Part shown: one piece after another, positions 7,981 through 17,487 of the stretch
Position numbering within the stretch: position 1 is the first letter of the stretch
How the letters are laid out: each line of letters opens with the position of its first letter
Origin: Bdellovibrio sp. GT3
GTDB taxonomy: Bacteria; Bdellovibrionota; Bdellovibrionia; Bdellovibrionales; Bdellovibrionaceae
Assembly (NCBI RefSeq): GCF_037996765.1
Contig: NZ_JBBNAD010000006.1
Span: 124,001 to 188,000 of the forward strand
Reading direction: 5' to 3'
DNA length: 64,000 nt
The notes under the pieces: generated by a model
What the model was told of the DNA's origin: nothing
Seen by the model: the letters and a program-made list of their open reading frames with translations, nothing else
Databases searched by the model: none
Made by a program: the position numbers and the translations under genes

Positions 7981-8653
7981 AGTCTTCGTCGTCGACTTCG
8001 ACTTCTTTAAGTTCGTCGAGTTCTTTTGAGTCCTGTTTAGACTTGTTCGGATGAGCTTTTTCGTATTCTTTGATTTTCAAAGGATCCGGAGCCAGCATCA
8101 GGAACATTTGCTTACCTTCCATTTTTGGTTGGGATTCAACCATGGCAAGGTCGTCAACGAATGCGATCGCTTTTTTGATCACATCCATACCAACTTCCTG
8201 ATGGGCCAATTCACGACCCATGAAACGCAATGAAACTTTCACTTTGTCGCCTTCAAGAAGGAAACGACGAGCGTGATTCATCTTGGTTTCAAAGTCATGT
8301 TGGTCCGTACGAGGACGCATTTGCACTTCTTTGATAGTCACAACAGTCTGTTTTTTACGAGCAGCAGTTGCTTGTTTCTTTTTCTCGTACTTCCACTTGC
8401 CGTAATCCATGATTTTACAAGTAGGAGGAGTTGCTGTTGGAGCAATCTCAAGAAGATCCAGGCCACGATCTTCAGCAATACGTAACGCCTCAGGCACAGT
8501 CATAACACCCAACATGTTACCTTCATCGTCGATAACACGAATTTGTTGGGCACGAATCTCACGATTCACTCTCAAAGAGTCTTTAGAGTCCTTCTTGTTG
8601 CGATCAAAACGACCGCCACCGCCGCCTCCAAAATTTCCTGAAAACTTGCTAAT
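7979..8653 (-). CDS. infC: translation initiation factor IF-3 with AUU start
   Basis: About 224 residues. The N-domain opens RVNREIRAQQIRVIDDEG, and the C-domain has KEVQMRPRTDQHDFETKM and RFMGRELAHQEVG, all diagnostic of IF-3. It binds the 30S subunit and rejects non-canonical initiation. No ATG, GTG or TTG gives a good start. An in-frame ATT at 8653-8651 lies 6 bases after a strong GGAGG (8664-8660) and adds SKFSGNFGGGGGGRFDR. The AUU start is the known basis of IF-3 autoregulation in other bacteria. A TTG at 8575 would give a 198-residue version. The acidic tail ELDELKEVEVDDED is longer than usual. The partners rpmI and rplT are not next to it. Confidence 0.92.
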   Translation of the reverse strand: MSKFSGNFGGGGGGRFDRNKKDSKDSLRVNREIRAQQIRVIDDEGNMLGVMTVPEALRIAEDRGLDLLEIAPTATPPTCKIMDYGKWKYEKKKQATAARKKQTVVTIKEVQMRPRTDQHDFETKMNHARRFLLEGDKVKVSLRFMGRELAHQEVGMDVIKKAIAFVDDLAMVESQPKMEGKQMFLMLAPDPLKIKEYEKAHPNKSKQDSKELDELKEVEVDDED

Positions 8654-8664
8654 GGTAAACCTCC
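8651..8664 (-). promoter_or_regulatory. infC ribosome binding site and AUU start codon
   Basis: GGAGG with a 6-base spacer and then ATT, read on the minus strand, in frame with IF-3. The rare start codon would make infC translation depend on free IF-3 level. Confidence 0.75.
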
Positions 8665-8703
8665 GGGGTTTAGTTAAGTACCAGAGTCACTTAAGTGTGA
8701 CGT

Positions 8704-10668
8704 CTAGTTTGTGCTGGCAGACTTCGCAAGAGAGCTCTGCAAGCTTCGGTTTTTAATATCTGTCGTAATCAAAGTCATTACCTGATCCACGGTCATACCC
8801 TTGTGTTCTGAACCGTCTCTCAAACGCAATGATACCGTTCTGGATTCCGCCTCTTTATCCCCCACGATAATCATGTAAGGAATTTTTTGAAGCTGAGCCT
8901 CACGGATTTTATAATTCAATTTCTCGTTACGGCGGTCAAACTCCACACGAACGCTGTGTCCTTTCAAAGAGTTTTGCAACTCCTCACAGAACGCATTCAC
9001 ACGGTCCGTAACATTCAGGATCGCCACCTGCACTGGCATCATCCATGGAGGCAAATGCCCCGCTGTATGCTCCAGATAAACGCCGATAAAGCGCTCCAAG
9101 GATCCCAGGATCGCACGGTGAAGCATCACCGGACGATGTTCCTTATTGTCCTCGCCAGTGTATTTCAAATCAAAGGCTTGCGGCAGATTTGGATCCACTT
9201 GTAGTGTACCCAATTGCCAAGGACGATTCAAAGCATCGACGAACATGATATCCAACTTAGGTCCGTAAAACGCACCATCACCTGGATTCAATTCAAATGG
9301 CAAATTCAGGGACTTCAAAGCTTCCGCCAAAGCACCCTCTGCCATATCCCAATATTCCTCTGTCCCCATACGGTTGTCCGGACGAGTGGAAAGGAAGATT
9401 TTGTAATTGCTCATACCCAGTTTGTCGTAAACACGGTTTAGCAAGTTCATGAACTTGGCGATCTCTTCCTGCAACTGATCCAAACGGCAGAAGATGTGGG
9501 CGTCGTCCTGGCAGAACGTACGCACACGAGTCAAACCGTGCATCGCGCCCGATTTCTCGTAGCGATGCAAACGACCGAAGTCCGCCATTTTGATTGGCAA
9601 ATCACGGTAAGAGTATTTCTCAGAGTTATAAAGCAAACAGTGAGAAGGACAGTTCATTGGTTTGGAAGCGAAATCACGCTCGTCCACTTTCGTGAAGAAC
9701 ATGTTTTCTTTGTAGTTCTGATAGTGACCGGAAGTATGGAAAAGGTTCACGTCGAAAATTTGCGGCGTGATCACTTCCTGGTAACCCGTTTCGAAATACA
9801 ATTCACGCAGGTAAGTTTGCAAAGAGTTGTAAACCGTCGCGCCCTTGCCTGTGAAGAACGGAGAACCTGGAGCCAGTTCATTGAAATAGAACATGCCCAA
9901 TTCTTTACCCAACTTACGGTGGTCGCGTTTTTTCGCTTCCTCGATATTGTGCAGGTAAAGATCCAGATCTTTTTTATCGTTGAATGCTGTCGCGTACACG
10001 CGCTGAAGTTGTGCGTTTTTCTCGTCACCTCTCCAGTAAGCCCCCGCCACGCTCAAAAGCTTGAACGCTTTGATCTGACCTGTGGATTGAATGTGCGGAC
10101 CACGGCAAAGGTCAAACCAGCTGGTACCATTGAAATAGATACCAACAACAGTTTCGCCCTTTTTCGCAAGGTCTTCGATCAATTCAACTTTGAAGCGCTC
10201 GTTCATTCCTTTGAATGTTTCGATGGCTTTTGCGATCGGCCAGTCTTCACGATGAATCGGAAGATCCTTGGACACGATCTCAGTCATTTTCTTTTCGATT
10301 TTTTCGAAATGCTCTTCGGTGAAAGCAAATGGTGAATCGAAGTCATAGTAGAAACCATTGTCGATCACCGGACCGATTGTCACTTTAACTTCAGGCCAGA
10401 TATCCTGGATCGCTTGAGCCATGATATGCGCGCATGAGTGACGAACAACCTCAACTGATTCAGGGGATTTGGTGGTGACCAGCGCCACTTTCGTTTGATC
10501 TTTCAAAACAGTGCGAAGATCAGAAATTTCAGTTGATCCATTAAGTTTTGCACCAAGAGTTTCTTTGGCCAAGCGAGGGCCAATGGACTGCGCCACTTCC
10601 AGCGCTGTCGGTTCATGGTCAAAAACCTTCGTCGAGTTATCCGGCAGAATAATTGTAATTTGTGACAT
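8704..10668 (-). CDS. thrS: threonyl-tRNA synthetase
   Basis: A 654-residue class II synthetase that charges tRNA-Thr. The TGS domain is at residues 1-62. The editing domain at about 65-225 has HSCAHIMAQAI and the later CRGPH. The catalytic core has zinc ligands at MNCPSHC, DDAHIF and VMLHRAILGS; motif 2 is near FGRLHRYEKSGAMHGLTRVR. The anticodon-binding domain starts about residue 550 (PVQVAILNV). It is full length. The gap to infC is 50 bases, and both probably form one operon, as in many bacteria. Confidence 0.97.
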   Translation of the reverse strand: MSQITIILPDNSTKVFDHEPTALEVAQSIGPRLAKETLGAKLNGSTEISDLRTVLKDQTKVALVTTKSPESVEVVRHSCAHIMAQAIQDIWPEVKVTIGPVIDNGFYYDFDSPFAFTEEHFEKIEKKMTEIVSKDLPIHREDWPIAKAIETFKGMNERFKVELIEDLAKKGETVVGIYFNGTSWFDLCRGPHIQSTGQIKAFKLLSVAGAYWRGDEKNAQLQRVYATAFNDKKDLDLYLHNIEEAKKRDHRKLGKELGMFYFNELAPGSPFFTGKGATVYNSLQTYLRELYFETGYQEVITPQIFDVNLFHTSGHYQNYKENMFFTKVDERDFASKPMNCPSHCLLYNSEKYSYRDLPIKMADFGRLHRYEKSGAMHGLTRVRTFCQDDAHIFCRLDQLQEEIAKFMNLLNRVYDKLGMSNYKIFLSTRPDNRMGTEEYWDMAEGALAEALKSLNLPFELNPGDGAFYGPKLDIMFVDALNRPWQLGTLQVDPNLPQAFDLKYTGEDNKEHRPVMLHRAILGSLERFIGVYLEHTAGHLPPWMMPVQVAILNVTDRVNAFCEELQNSLKGHSVRVEFDRRNEKLNYKIREAQLQKIPYMIIVGDKEAESRTVSLRLRDGSEHKGMTVDQVMTLITTDIKNRSLQSSLAKSASTN

Positions 10669-10679
10669 TATGATTGCGT

Positions 10680-10693
10680 GCTCGTGAACGAGC
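10680..10693 (-). promoter_or_regulatory. leader hairpin just upstream of thrS
   Basis: GCTCG and CGAGC around a 4-base loop, 11 bases before the thrS ATG. On the + strand it is followed by a T-rich run, so it could also be a weak terminator remnant. It is not a recognisable mimic of the tRNA-Thr anticodon arm. The rest of 10694-10949 shows nothing I can identify. Confidence 0.3.
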
Positions 10694-10949
10694 TATTTTT
10701 TAGAGAGATAAATGATGATTCAAGTGCGATTTTTTGCATCACATTATTAGTAATCCCCGGTGCCGGAAGGGTCAAGTGTTCTCGCCCCCGACAGCGCCCA
10801 AAAGACACCTGGCGCTATGTGTTATTTCGCATGCAAACCGCTACAAGTAACTCACAAACCGCCACTTTGTCTAAAATTTCTGGCCTTTGCGACTCCATAA
10901 GCCCGAAAAACGATCATCATTAATTATATAACCCACAAGGAGGTTCTCT

Positions 10950-11258
10950 GTGAAAACCCTCTTAACCAGCATAGGAATTGCCTTTACCGCATCCATGGCG
11001 ATCGGGGCGACAACGACATCCAACCCTTCCAACCCCGGCAACCAGACCACTGTGACAGCACCAACCAGTTCAAAAGTTCCAAATTCAACGGCCACTCAGG
11101 AAACGGGCCCCAATACATCCCGCGTACCATTTCCATCCAACAGACCGGCAATTACCGATCCCACAACAACGAATCGGCTGCCTTCTGAAAGTGAACGTGC
11201 TCAGCAATCACTTCCAGAAAACGTCAACACACCCACAACTCCACCAGAGAGATATTAA
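10950..11258 (+). CDS. small exported Thr/Pro/Ser-rich disordered protein
   Basis: A 102-residue protein starting at GTG, with AAGGAGG well placed upstream. Residues 1-20 are a signal peptide (TSIGIAFTASMAIGA). The remainder is almost all Thr, Ser, Pro, Asn and charged residues with no aromatic core, so it is probably intrinsically disordered in the periplasm or outside the cell. There is no recognised family. An 11-base imperfect hairpin (about 11258-11280) follows it at the convergent junction with the barrel gene. Confidence 0.65.
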   Translation: MKTLLTSIGIAFTASMAIGATTTSNPSNPGNQTTVTAPTSSKVPNSTATQETGPNTSRVPFPSNRPAITDPTTTNRLPSESERAQQSLPENVNTPTTPPERY

Positions 11259-11293
11259 AGCAACACTTAAAGTGTGCTTCGTATGTATCCATC

Positions 11294-12463
11294 TTAAAAA
11301 GCCTGGTTGACGGAGACATAAGTGGCCCAATCGTCTCCGTAGGCCACGTCCACCCTGAAATCCACGGGATTTTGACGAGCCATCCGAAAACGAATCCCCG
11401 TCCCTCCGGCCCACAGCAAATTAGTTAAAGTTAATTCTGAAGCTTTCCCAACAACATCCCCGAATCCCCCAAAGACAACAAATCCCCAACGGTCCGTAAA
11501 ACGCTGTCGGTACTCTGTTTGAGCAGCCCATAAAATATTGTCGCGATATTGACCCGCTTTATAGCCCCGCATATCTCGACCACGACCAAACACCGCCATT
11601 TTATAAAAAGGCACATCCCCGACGTTGGCTTCTGTCGCCACACGAACAGCCAAAGCACTTTCGGTGAACATTCCAAAGTACTGACTGTAGTTCAGACGAT
11701 AGCGTTGAAAGGTGTGACCACCCCCCAGATTCTTGTCATAAAACTGCCCTTGGAAATTCGAGAAAATCCCTTGAGTCGGATAAAAGGTATTGTTGCGACT
11801 GTCATACTGACCTTTGAATCCGGGCAACCAGCTATCATCATCTAACTTAATGTCGGGGGTCACACCCGAAGGCAACGGATCCGCATCAAAGGATGTTTCC
11901 ATTTTACTGTAGCCGACCGTGAGTCCCAGATAGAACCCCTCGGTCAAGCGAGGCATCCACTGAGCATTTACAAAGGTCACATTCTGATGCATTAAAACGG
12001 ACTGATCCCGTTCTGCAGCTGCCTCACCGACACCGTAAAAATCTGAATTGATCCTTACGTAGCCGCCAAAAATATTCAACCGCCAACGATCTTCGTTCAT
12101 CCGGCCCAGATAGCCCGCCATCGCGCCATAGCTTTCCTTCTGAGTTCCAAATATCGCAGCAAACCCCGTTGAAGGTTTCACTCCGGGAGTTGTCGAAAAG
12201 ATATTCTGCGCCATCAAGGCCAATCCCCACCCTTGGGCAGGGTTGTAATTGGGAATGGGAGCCACCACGAGCTCATTCTTGGTTTTTTGCGGTTTGTATT
12301 CCAAGGGCGCTCTTTGCGATGGATCCGGCGCCGGGGGATTGTGCTCATCAAAATCATCAACATCCGACCCGTAATCCCCGGAATCTGTATCTTTTTCCTG
12401 ACCAAAGGACGCACCGGCCACCAAAAAGAAAGTCAAAAATAGTGCAATGAATTTTACCGACAC
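11294..12463 (-). CDS. outer-membrane barrel, BamA/TamA (D15)-like, no POTRA
   Basis: A 389-residue protein. The signal peptide is about residues 1-21, followed by an acidic disordered stretch (TDSGDYGSDVDDFDEH) and then a 16-strand-type barrel domain. The D15/surface antigen pattern is seen in QYDSRNNTFYPTQGIF and in GRGRDMRGYKAGQYRDN, which resembles the lock-loop region of Omp85 proteins. It ends in the aromatic residue F, the usual outer-membrane insertion signal. No POTRA domains are present, so it is a short Omp85 relative of unknown substrate. It overlaps the end of the upstream Cys-rich gene by 10 bases, implying coupling. Confidence 0.75.
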   Translation of the reverse strand: MSVKFIALFLTFFLVAGASFGQEKDTDSGDYGSDVDDFDEHNPPAPDPSQRAPLEYKPQKTKNELVVAPIPNYNPAQGWGLALMAQNIFSTTPGVKPSTGFAAIFGTQKESYGAMAGYLGRMNEDRWRLNIFGGYVRINSDFYGVGEAAAERDQSVLMHQNVTFVNAQWMPRLTEGFYLGLTVGYSKMETSFDADPLPSGVTPDIKLDDDSWLPGFKGQYDSRNNTFYPTQGIFSNFQGQFYDKNLGGGHTFQRYRLNYSQYFGMFTESALAVRVATEANVGDVPFYKMAVFGRGRDMRGYKAGQYRDNILWAAQTEYRQRFTDRWGFVVFGGFGDVVGKASELTLTNLLWAGGTGIRFRMARQNPVDFRVDVAYGDDWATYVSVNQAF

Positions 12464-13041
12464 AGCTCTGTCACTCTTCGCATATCGCTGATGTCATCAC
12501 ATTCAAATCTTCCGAGCTGGGAACAAATCCTGTTGATACAACTCGCATCCGGAACGTCGTAGCACATGCGGGCTATGTTAAAGAGCTCACGCTTTTCATC
12601 ACAATCGAAGCGATCCAACTGATTGCAAACAGCAGTCACACACTCCCCGTTTACACCGTCACACTGACAGGCAATGTCTTTGATTTTGCTGTCGCTATTA
12701 CAATTCAAGTTTGGCATTTGATCACAAACCGCACGCACACAGCGGGCCGTCTCTGGTTCACGAGGATTGCAGTATGGGGGCTGGGGCTTTGAGGGAGGCT
12801 GTGGTTTTGGAGAATGCGGAGGAGGAGGTGGAGCCGGTTCCGGCTGAGGCTCCCCTTGACCAGGATCATCCGGCAGAGGCAACGGCAACGAGAAGGTACT
12901 CCGGGTTAACTGTTCATAGAGTTGCAACTTCTGATAATTAGGGCGAATGGGACGACTGTCGGCATCCGAGGCTTTTGCCTGCATACCAAAAACCACCAAA
13001 AACAAACTCAATAACTTTGGAAACGAACTGATTGAATTCAT
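12454..13041 (-). CDS. exported Cys-rich three-repeat protein
   Basis: A 195-residue protein. After a signal peptide (about 1-24) comes a Pro-rich linker (residues 58-92). Three repeats of about 33 residues then follow the pattern C-x3-[VI]-C-x-Q-x3-[LF]-x-C, with a later Cys (CVRAVCDQMPNLNC, CVTAVCNQLDRFDC, CINRICSQLGRFEC). The even cysteine spacing suggests disulfide-linked small modules outside the cytoplasm. No family is recognised. The stop overlaps the start of the barrel gene, so the two products may work together at the outer membrane (inference). A strong palindrome covers its ribosome binding site. Confidence 0.7.
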   Translation of the reverse strand: MNSISSFPKLLSLFLVVFGMQAKASDADSRPIRPNYQKLQLYEQLTRSTFSLPLPLPDDPGQGEPQPEPAPPPPPHSPKPQPPSKPQPPYCNPREPETARCVRAVCDQMPNLNCNSDSKIKDIACQCDGVNGECVTAVCNQLDRFDCDEKRELFNIARMCYDVPDASCINRICSQLGRFECDDISDMRRVTELCR

Positions 13042-13046
13042 CCTGT

Positions 13047-13074
13047 ACCTCTGTTGAATAATTTCAACAGAGGT
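13047..13074. promoter_or_regulatory. perfect 12-bp-arm palindrome over the ribosome binding site of 12454-13041
   Basis: Arm ACCTCTGTTGAA and its exact complement around a 4-base centre, 5 bases before the ATG at 13041. On the mRNA the second arm contains the Shine-Dalgarno AGAGG, so folding would hide it. It could be a protein operator or a translational hairpin. Confidence 0.6.
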
Positions 13075-13143
13075 CTAGAACGCAGGGCAACCTAGCTCCT
13101 TTCCTATTGGAAAAAAGCAAGGATCTGTCGCCAGGCAATGGGA

Positions 13144-13686
13144 CTATTTATCGTCCTCTGCGACGGGAGCCGCCGTCTTTACAGCAGGAGCCTCTGCTTG
13201 TGGAACATTTGAATTTTTAAACAACTCAGCCAGAATTCTGGGACTTCCTGCTGCATCGAAATCATAGACTTTGCCACCATCGTAACCGCGCAGATGGTTG
13301 CATTCGTAACTAAGGGCATAGTCATAGACTTTACCACCCTTAAGCACGCGGATCCCATAACGGGGATTAAAACACCCTGGCAACGCCAAACCCTCTTTGT
13401 AGGATTCGGCTGCATCTTTGAACTCCAAAGCGGCTTCGTTCACATCCTCAGGTTTCAATTTGATTTCACCCAGAATTTTAAAACCATGAAAATCAGTGGC
13501 GCCACTGCCCTTTTGAGCGGGATCCAATGAATACACAGTTGCCGACTCCGGCTCCTGCAGGTTGTTAAGAAAAGTCATCTCAGCTTTGACCGCTTTGATT
13601 TCTTTCGTCGCCTCCAAAGAGTCATACTTAAAATCACAAGCAGCAACAACCGCCACAACAATCAAAGTGCAAATAAAATATCTCAT
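13144..13686 (-). CDS. predicted lipoprotein of unknown function
   Basis: About 180 residues from the ATG at 13686, preceded by GGGAG. The N-terminus MRYFICTLIVVAVVAAC ends in a lipobox with Cys 17, so it should be lipidated and anchored in a membrane. The mature part has a repeated GGKVYDYALSYECN / GGKVYDFD pattern and an Ala/Pro-rich tail. No family is recognised. It stands alone downstream of the Cys-rich gene on the same strand. Confidence 0.7.
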   Translation of the reverse strand: MRYFICTLIVVAVVAACDFKYDSLEATKEIKAVKAEMTFLNNLQEPESATVYSLDPAQKGSGATDFHGFKILGEIKLKPEDVNEAALEFKDAAESYKEGLALPGCFNPRYGIRVLKGGKVYDYALSYECNHLRGYDGGKVYDFDAAGSPRILAELFKNSNVPQAEAPAVKTAAPVAEDDK

Positions 13687-13745
13687 CAAAAACTCCCACA
13701 CCCGCCCCCAAAAGGCAGATGTAAAATTCTACAATGTATGAAACG

Positions 13746-13774
13746 ACAAAAGCCACCGCGTGGGTGGCTTTTGT
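13746..13774. terminator. terminator of the alternative complex III operon
   Basis: Perfect 12-bp arms (ACAAAAGCCACC and complement) around a 5-base loop, with T-rich arm ends on both strands. It ends the act operon from the right and could serve either direction. Confidence 0.85.
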
Positions 13775-13812
13775 TAAGAGTCCAGCGTTATGCTTACTCC
13801 GGCTAAACCAGA

Positions 13813-15012
13813 TTAGTAAGCAACGTGGTGATTCAAAGCCTCGTGCATACGAGGGTCTTTGATTGGCACCAGATTGTGCTTCGCCCAGAAACCCATCACA
13901 CAGTGAAGGAACAAGCCCGCAAAACCAGCAAAGATACCGATTTCCCAGAACCCGAACACAACGTGACCGTGATTAAAGTTTGGATAAACCATCCAGTAGA
14001 TATCCACGTATTGCATTACCAATACAAGAGTGGAAATCAACAATACGTTCGTGTCATTTCTTTTTGCATCACGAGGAAGCAAAGCCAGGAAAGGAACCAC
14101 GAAACGGAAGATCAAAAGACCCACAGAGATTGGCATCCAACCATCCAAAGATCTCATGATGTAGTACTCAGTTTCCTCTGGGATATTCGCATACCACATA
14201 AGCATGAACTGAGAGAACGCAATGTAGGCCCAGAAGATTGAGAAGCCTTTTAGGTACTTCACAACGTCGTGTTGGTGCTCAACTGTCACATAGCCTTTTA
14301 CAAGGCCAGAACGTCTCATGAACACGATCACGATAGCCAGGAAGGCCATACCCGCCTGGAACATACCAGAGAAGCAGTAGATACCGAAGATCGTCGAGTA
14401 CCAAGTTGGCAACAAAGACATCAACAAATCCACAGAGAAGAATGAGAATGCCAAAGCAAAGAAACAAATGAAACCAACAGCCGGACTTACGTTTTTGTGA
14501 GTCAGGTTTTCGTCACCAGTTTGATCTTGCTTGATGGAATTTCCAACCATGACCCATTTGAAAATCATGCAACCAACAACGAAGATCAACAAACGAATCA
14601 CGAAGAAAGTCGGATTCAAGTAAGCTGTTTTCGCAGCGATCACAGGGCTTTCAGCGATCACTTTAGGATCTGCCCAAATGAACAGGTTTTTGAAACCGAA
14701 CAACATGATCAAACCGAACACCAGGATGTACGGAATGAAGGATGTCGTTGCTTCAGCGAAACGACGAATTGAAACCGACCAACCTGCTTTCGCAGTGTTG
14801 TTAAGCGCAATCCAGAAAAGTCCGCTCAAACCCATGCAAGAAAAGAAAAAGAAAGCTACCAAGTAAGAAGTCCACAAACGGTCCTGGTTTTTAAGCAAGC
14901 CCACTGCGAAAGTGATCAAGCCGATCGCCATCAACACAAAGCTCAAAGTTTTAAGCTTTTGTGGTGCTTCAAATTTACCCAAATGTAGATCTACGTGTTT
15001 ATGTTCACCCAT
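13813..15012 (-). CDS. actF: alternative complex III subunit ActF (quinol-site membrane subunit)
   Basis: A 399-residue integral membrane protein with about 10 predicted helices. It is a smaller relative of the NrfD-like ActC and is usually assigned a second quinone-binding role in alternative complex III. The N-terminus is soluble and His-rich (MGEHKHVDLHLGKFEAP). The HQHDVVKYLKGFSIFWAYIAFSQFMLMWYANIPEE region (helix about 6-7) is typical of the family. It is the last gene of the operon and is closed by the terminator at 13746. No cytochrome oxidase genes follow, unlike in several other bacteria. Confidence 0.88.
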   Translation of the reverse strand: MGEHKHVDLHLGKFEAPQKLKTLSFVLMAIGLITFAVGLLKNQDRLWTSYLVAFFFFSCMGLSGLFWIALNNTAKAGWSVSIRRFAEATTSFIPYILVFGLIMLFGFKNLFIWADPKVIAESPVIAAKTAYLNPTFFVIRLLIFVVGCMIFKWVMVGNSIKQDQTGDENLTHKNVSPAVGFICFFALAFSFFSVDLLMSLLPTWYSTIFGIYCFSGMFQAGMAFLAIVIVFMRRSGLVKGYVTVEHQHDVVKYLKGFSIFWAYIAFSQFMLMWYANIPEETEYYIMRSLDGWMPISVGLLIFRFVVPFLALLPRDAKRNDTNVLLISTLVLVMQYVDIYWMVYPNFNHGHVVFGFWEIGIFAGFAGLFLHCVMGFWAKHNLVPIKDPRMHEALNHHVAY

Positions 15013-15020
15013 ACGTAATC

Positions 15021-15599
15021 CTATTTACCATCACGCTTCTCAAGGAAGCGAATGTAGTTAACAACCTGCCAACGATATTGTTGTGGAATGTGAGAAGCAT
15101 ACGGACCCATCACACCTTGCCCCATCGTGATCACGTGGTACAAGTGAGCATCCGGCCAGCCTTTTACTTTATCACTCAACATTGGAGGTGGCTTCAAAGC
15201 CATTTTTGATGAAACAACAGACTTCGCAGCCTCGCCGCCTTCACCTTTATAACCGTGGCAAACTGCACAGTTAGTTTCGTAGTATTTTTGACCTACCAAC
15301 AAAGTCTCTTCATCCATTTTGCCAGCCAATGGATTTCTCAGGTTCTTAATAGCCCCTTCCAAATCAGTAGCGTAACGGTATGGTTCGAAACCTTGAGGCA
15401 CAGTTCTCTCAGGAGGAACACGCATGCCAGAATGATGAGGAGCACCTTCGTCATAGGACTGAGCCTTAACTGCAGGAGTCACCATCATGTCTTGGATGAT
15501 TTCAACGTTTGGTTTGTTGCCGCGAGGACCACAGCTTGTCAGCGCAATTGCCGACAAACCTGCTGCTACAACTAGAGTCATATTAACAAGACTTTTCAT
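15021..15599 (-). CDS. actE: alternative complex III subunit ActE, monohaem cytochrome c lipoprotein
   Basis: A 192-residue protein with a lipoprotein signal (LSAIALTSC, Cys at about 23) and one c-type haem site, CAVCH, near residue 113. A distal Met is likely in TMGQGVMGPYASHI. It should relay electrons from the complex to a periplasmic acceptor. YDEGAPHHSGMRVPPERTVPQGF in the first half is conserved among ActE proteins. It lies 3 bases after ActD and 8 before ActF. Confidence 0.9.
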   Translation of the reverse strand: MKSLVNMTLVVAAGLSAIALTSCGPRGNKPNVEIIQDMMVTPAVKAQSYDEGAPHHSGMRVPPERTVPQGFEPYRYATDLEGAIKNLRNPLAGKMDEETLLVGQKYYETNCAVCHGYKGEGGEAAKSVVSSKMALKPPPMLSDKVKGWPDAHLYHVITMGQGVMGPYASHIPQQYRWQVVNYIRFLEKRDGK

Positions 15600-15601
15600 T
15601 T

Positions 15602-16125
15602 CTAGTACTCCGTCTTCTTCACTTCAACGGCGCCCAGCTCTTTGAACATGTTCGTAAGCTTGGCTTCGTCATAGATAGAGTCATTGTGTGGAACAAAAAT
15701 CGCAAATTTATGGCAGCTTAGATCCGGATCAATGATCGGTGGATCAATGCGTGGCATTTTGCATGCATAGAACAAAGCACCTACAGAAGAAAGAGCTGCG
15801 AAAAGAATCGTCAACTCGAACATGATAGGTACGAATGCTGGAAGAGAGAAAAACGGTTTACCACCGATATTCACAGCCCAGTTTACTGCGGAAGTCCAAT
15901 AAGTCAGACCCAAACCAGCAGCCAAACCCACGCAACCAGCAACGAAAGTCACATAAGGAATCCAAGAACGTTTGATACCGCAAGCTTCTTCCATACCATG
16001 TACGGGATATGAAGAAATAGCTTCAAACTTGTTGGAACCAGATTCACGCATCTTGCGTGCAGCCTTTAGGATTTTTGCTTCATCCAAAAAGATGCCAGCA
16101 ATACCTTTAGTATATTGAGCAGCCA

Positions 16126-16126
<1 letters not shown>
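15602..16126 (-). CDS. actD: alternative complex III subunit ActD (DUF3341)
   Basis: A 174-residue protein with two membrane helices (about 58-80 and 100-120) and soluble ends, matching the DUF3341 subunit. The GIAGIFLDEAKILKAARKMRESG start and the HGMEEACGIKRSWIPYVTFVAG loop into helix 1 are family features. It is structural, with no cofactor motif. Its ATG overlaps the ActC stop by one base, so the two are translationally coupled. Confidence 0.9.

Positions 16127-17483
<1,357 letters not shown>

Positions 17484-17487
<4 letters not shown>

Noticed and set aside
9496-10335. 279-codon + strand frame opposite thrS
   Set aside because: It lies wholly antisense to a certain gene and its translation shows no recognisable domain; it is a shadow frame.
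10680-10693. thrS operator mimicking tRNA-Thr
   Set aside because: The hairpin has a 4-base loop, not a 7-base anticodon-like loop, so the E. coli autocontrol model cannot be claimed.
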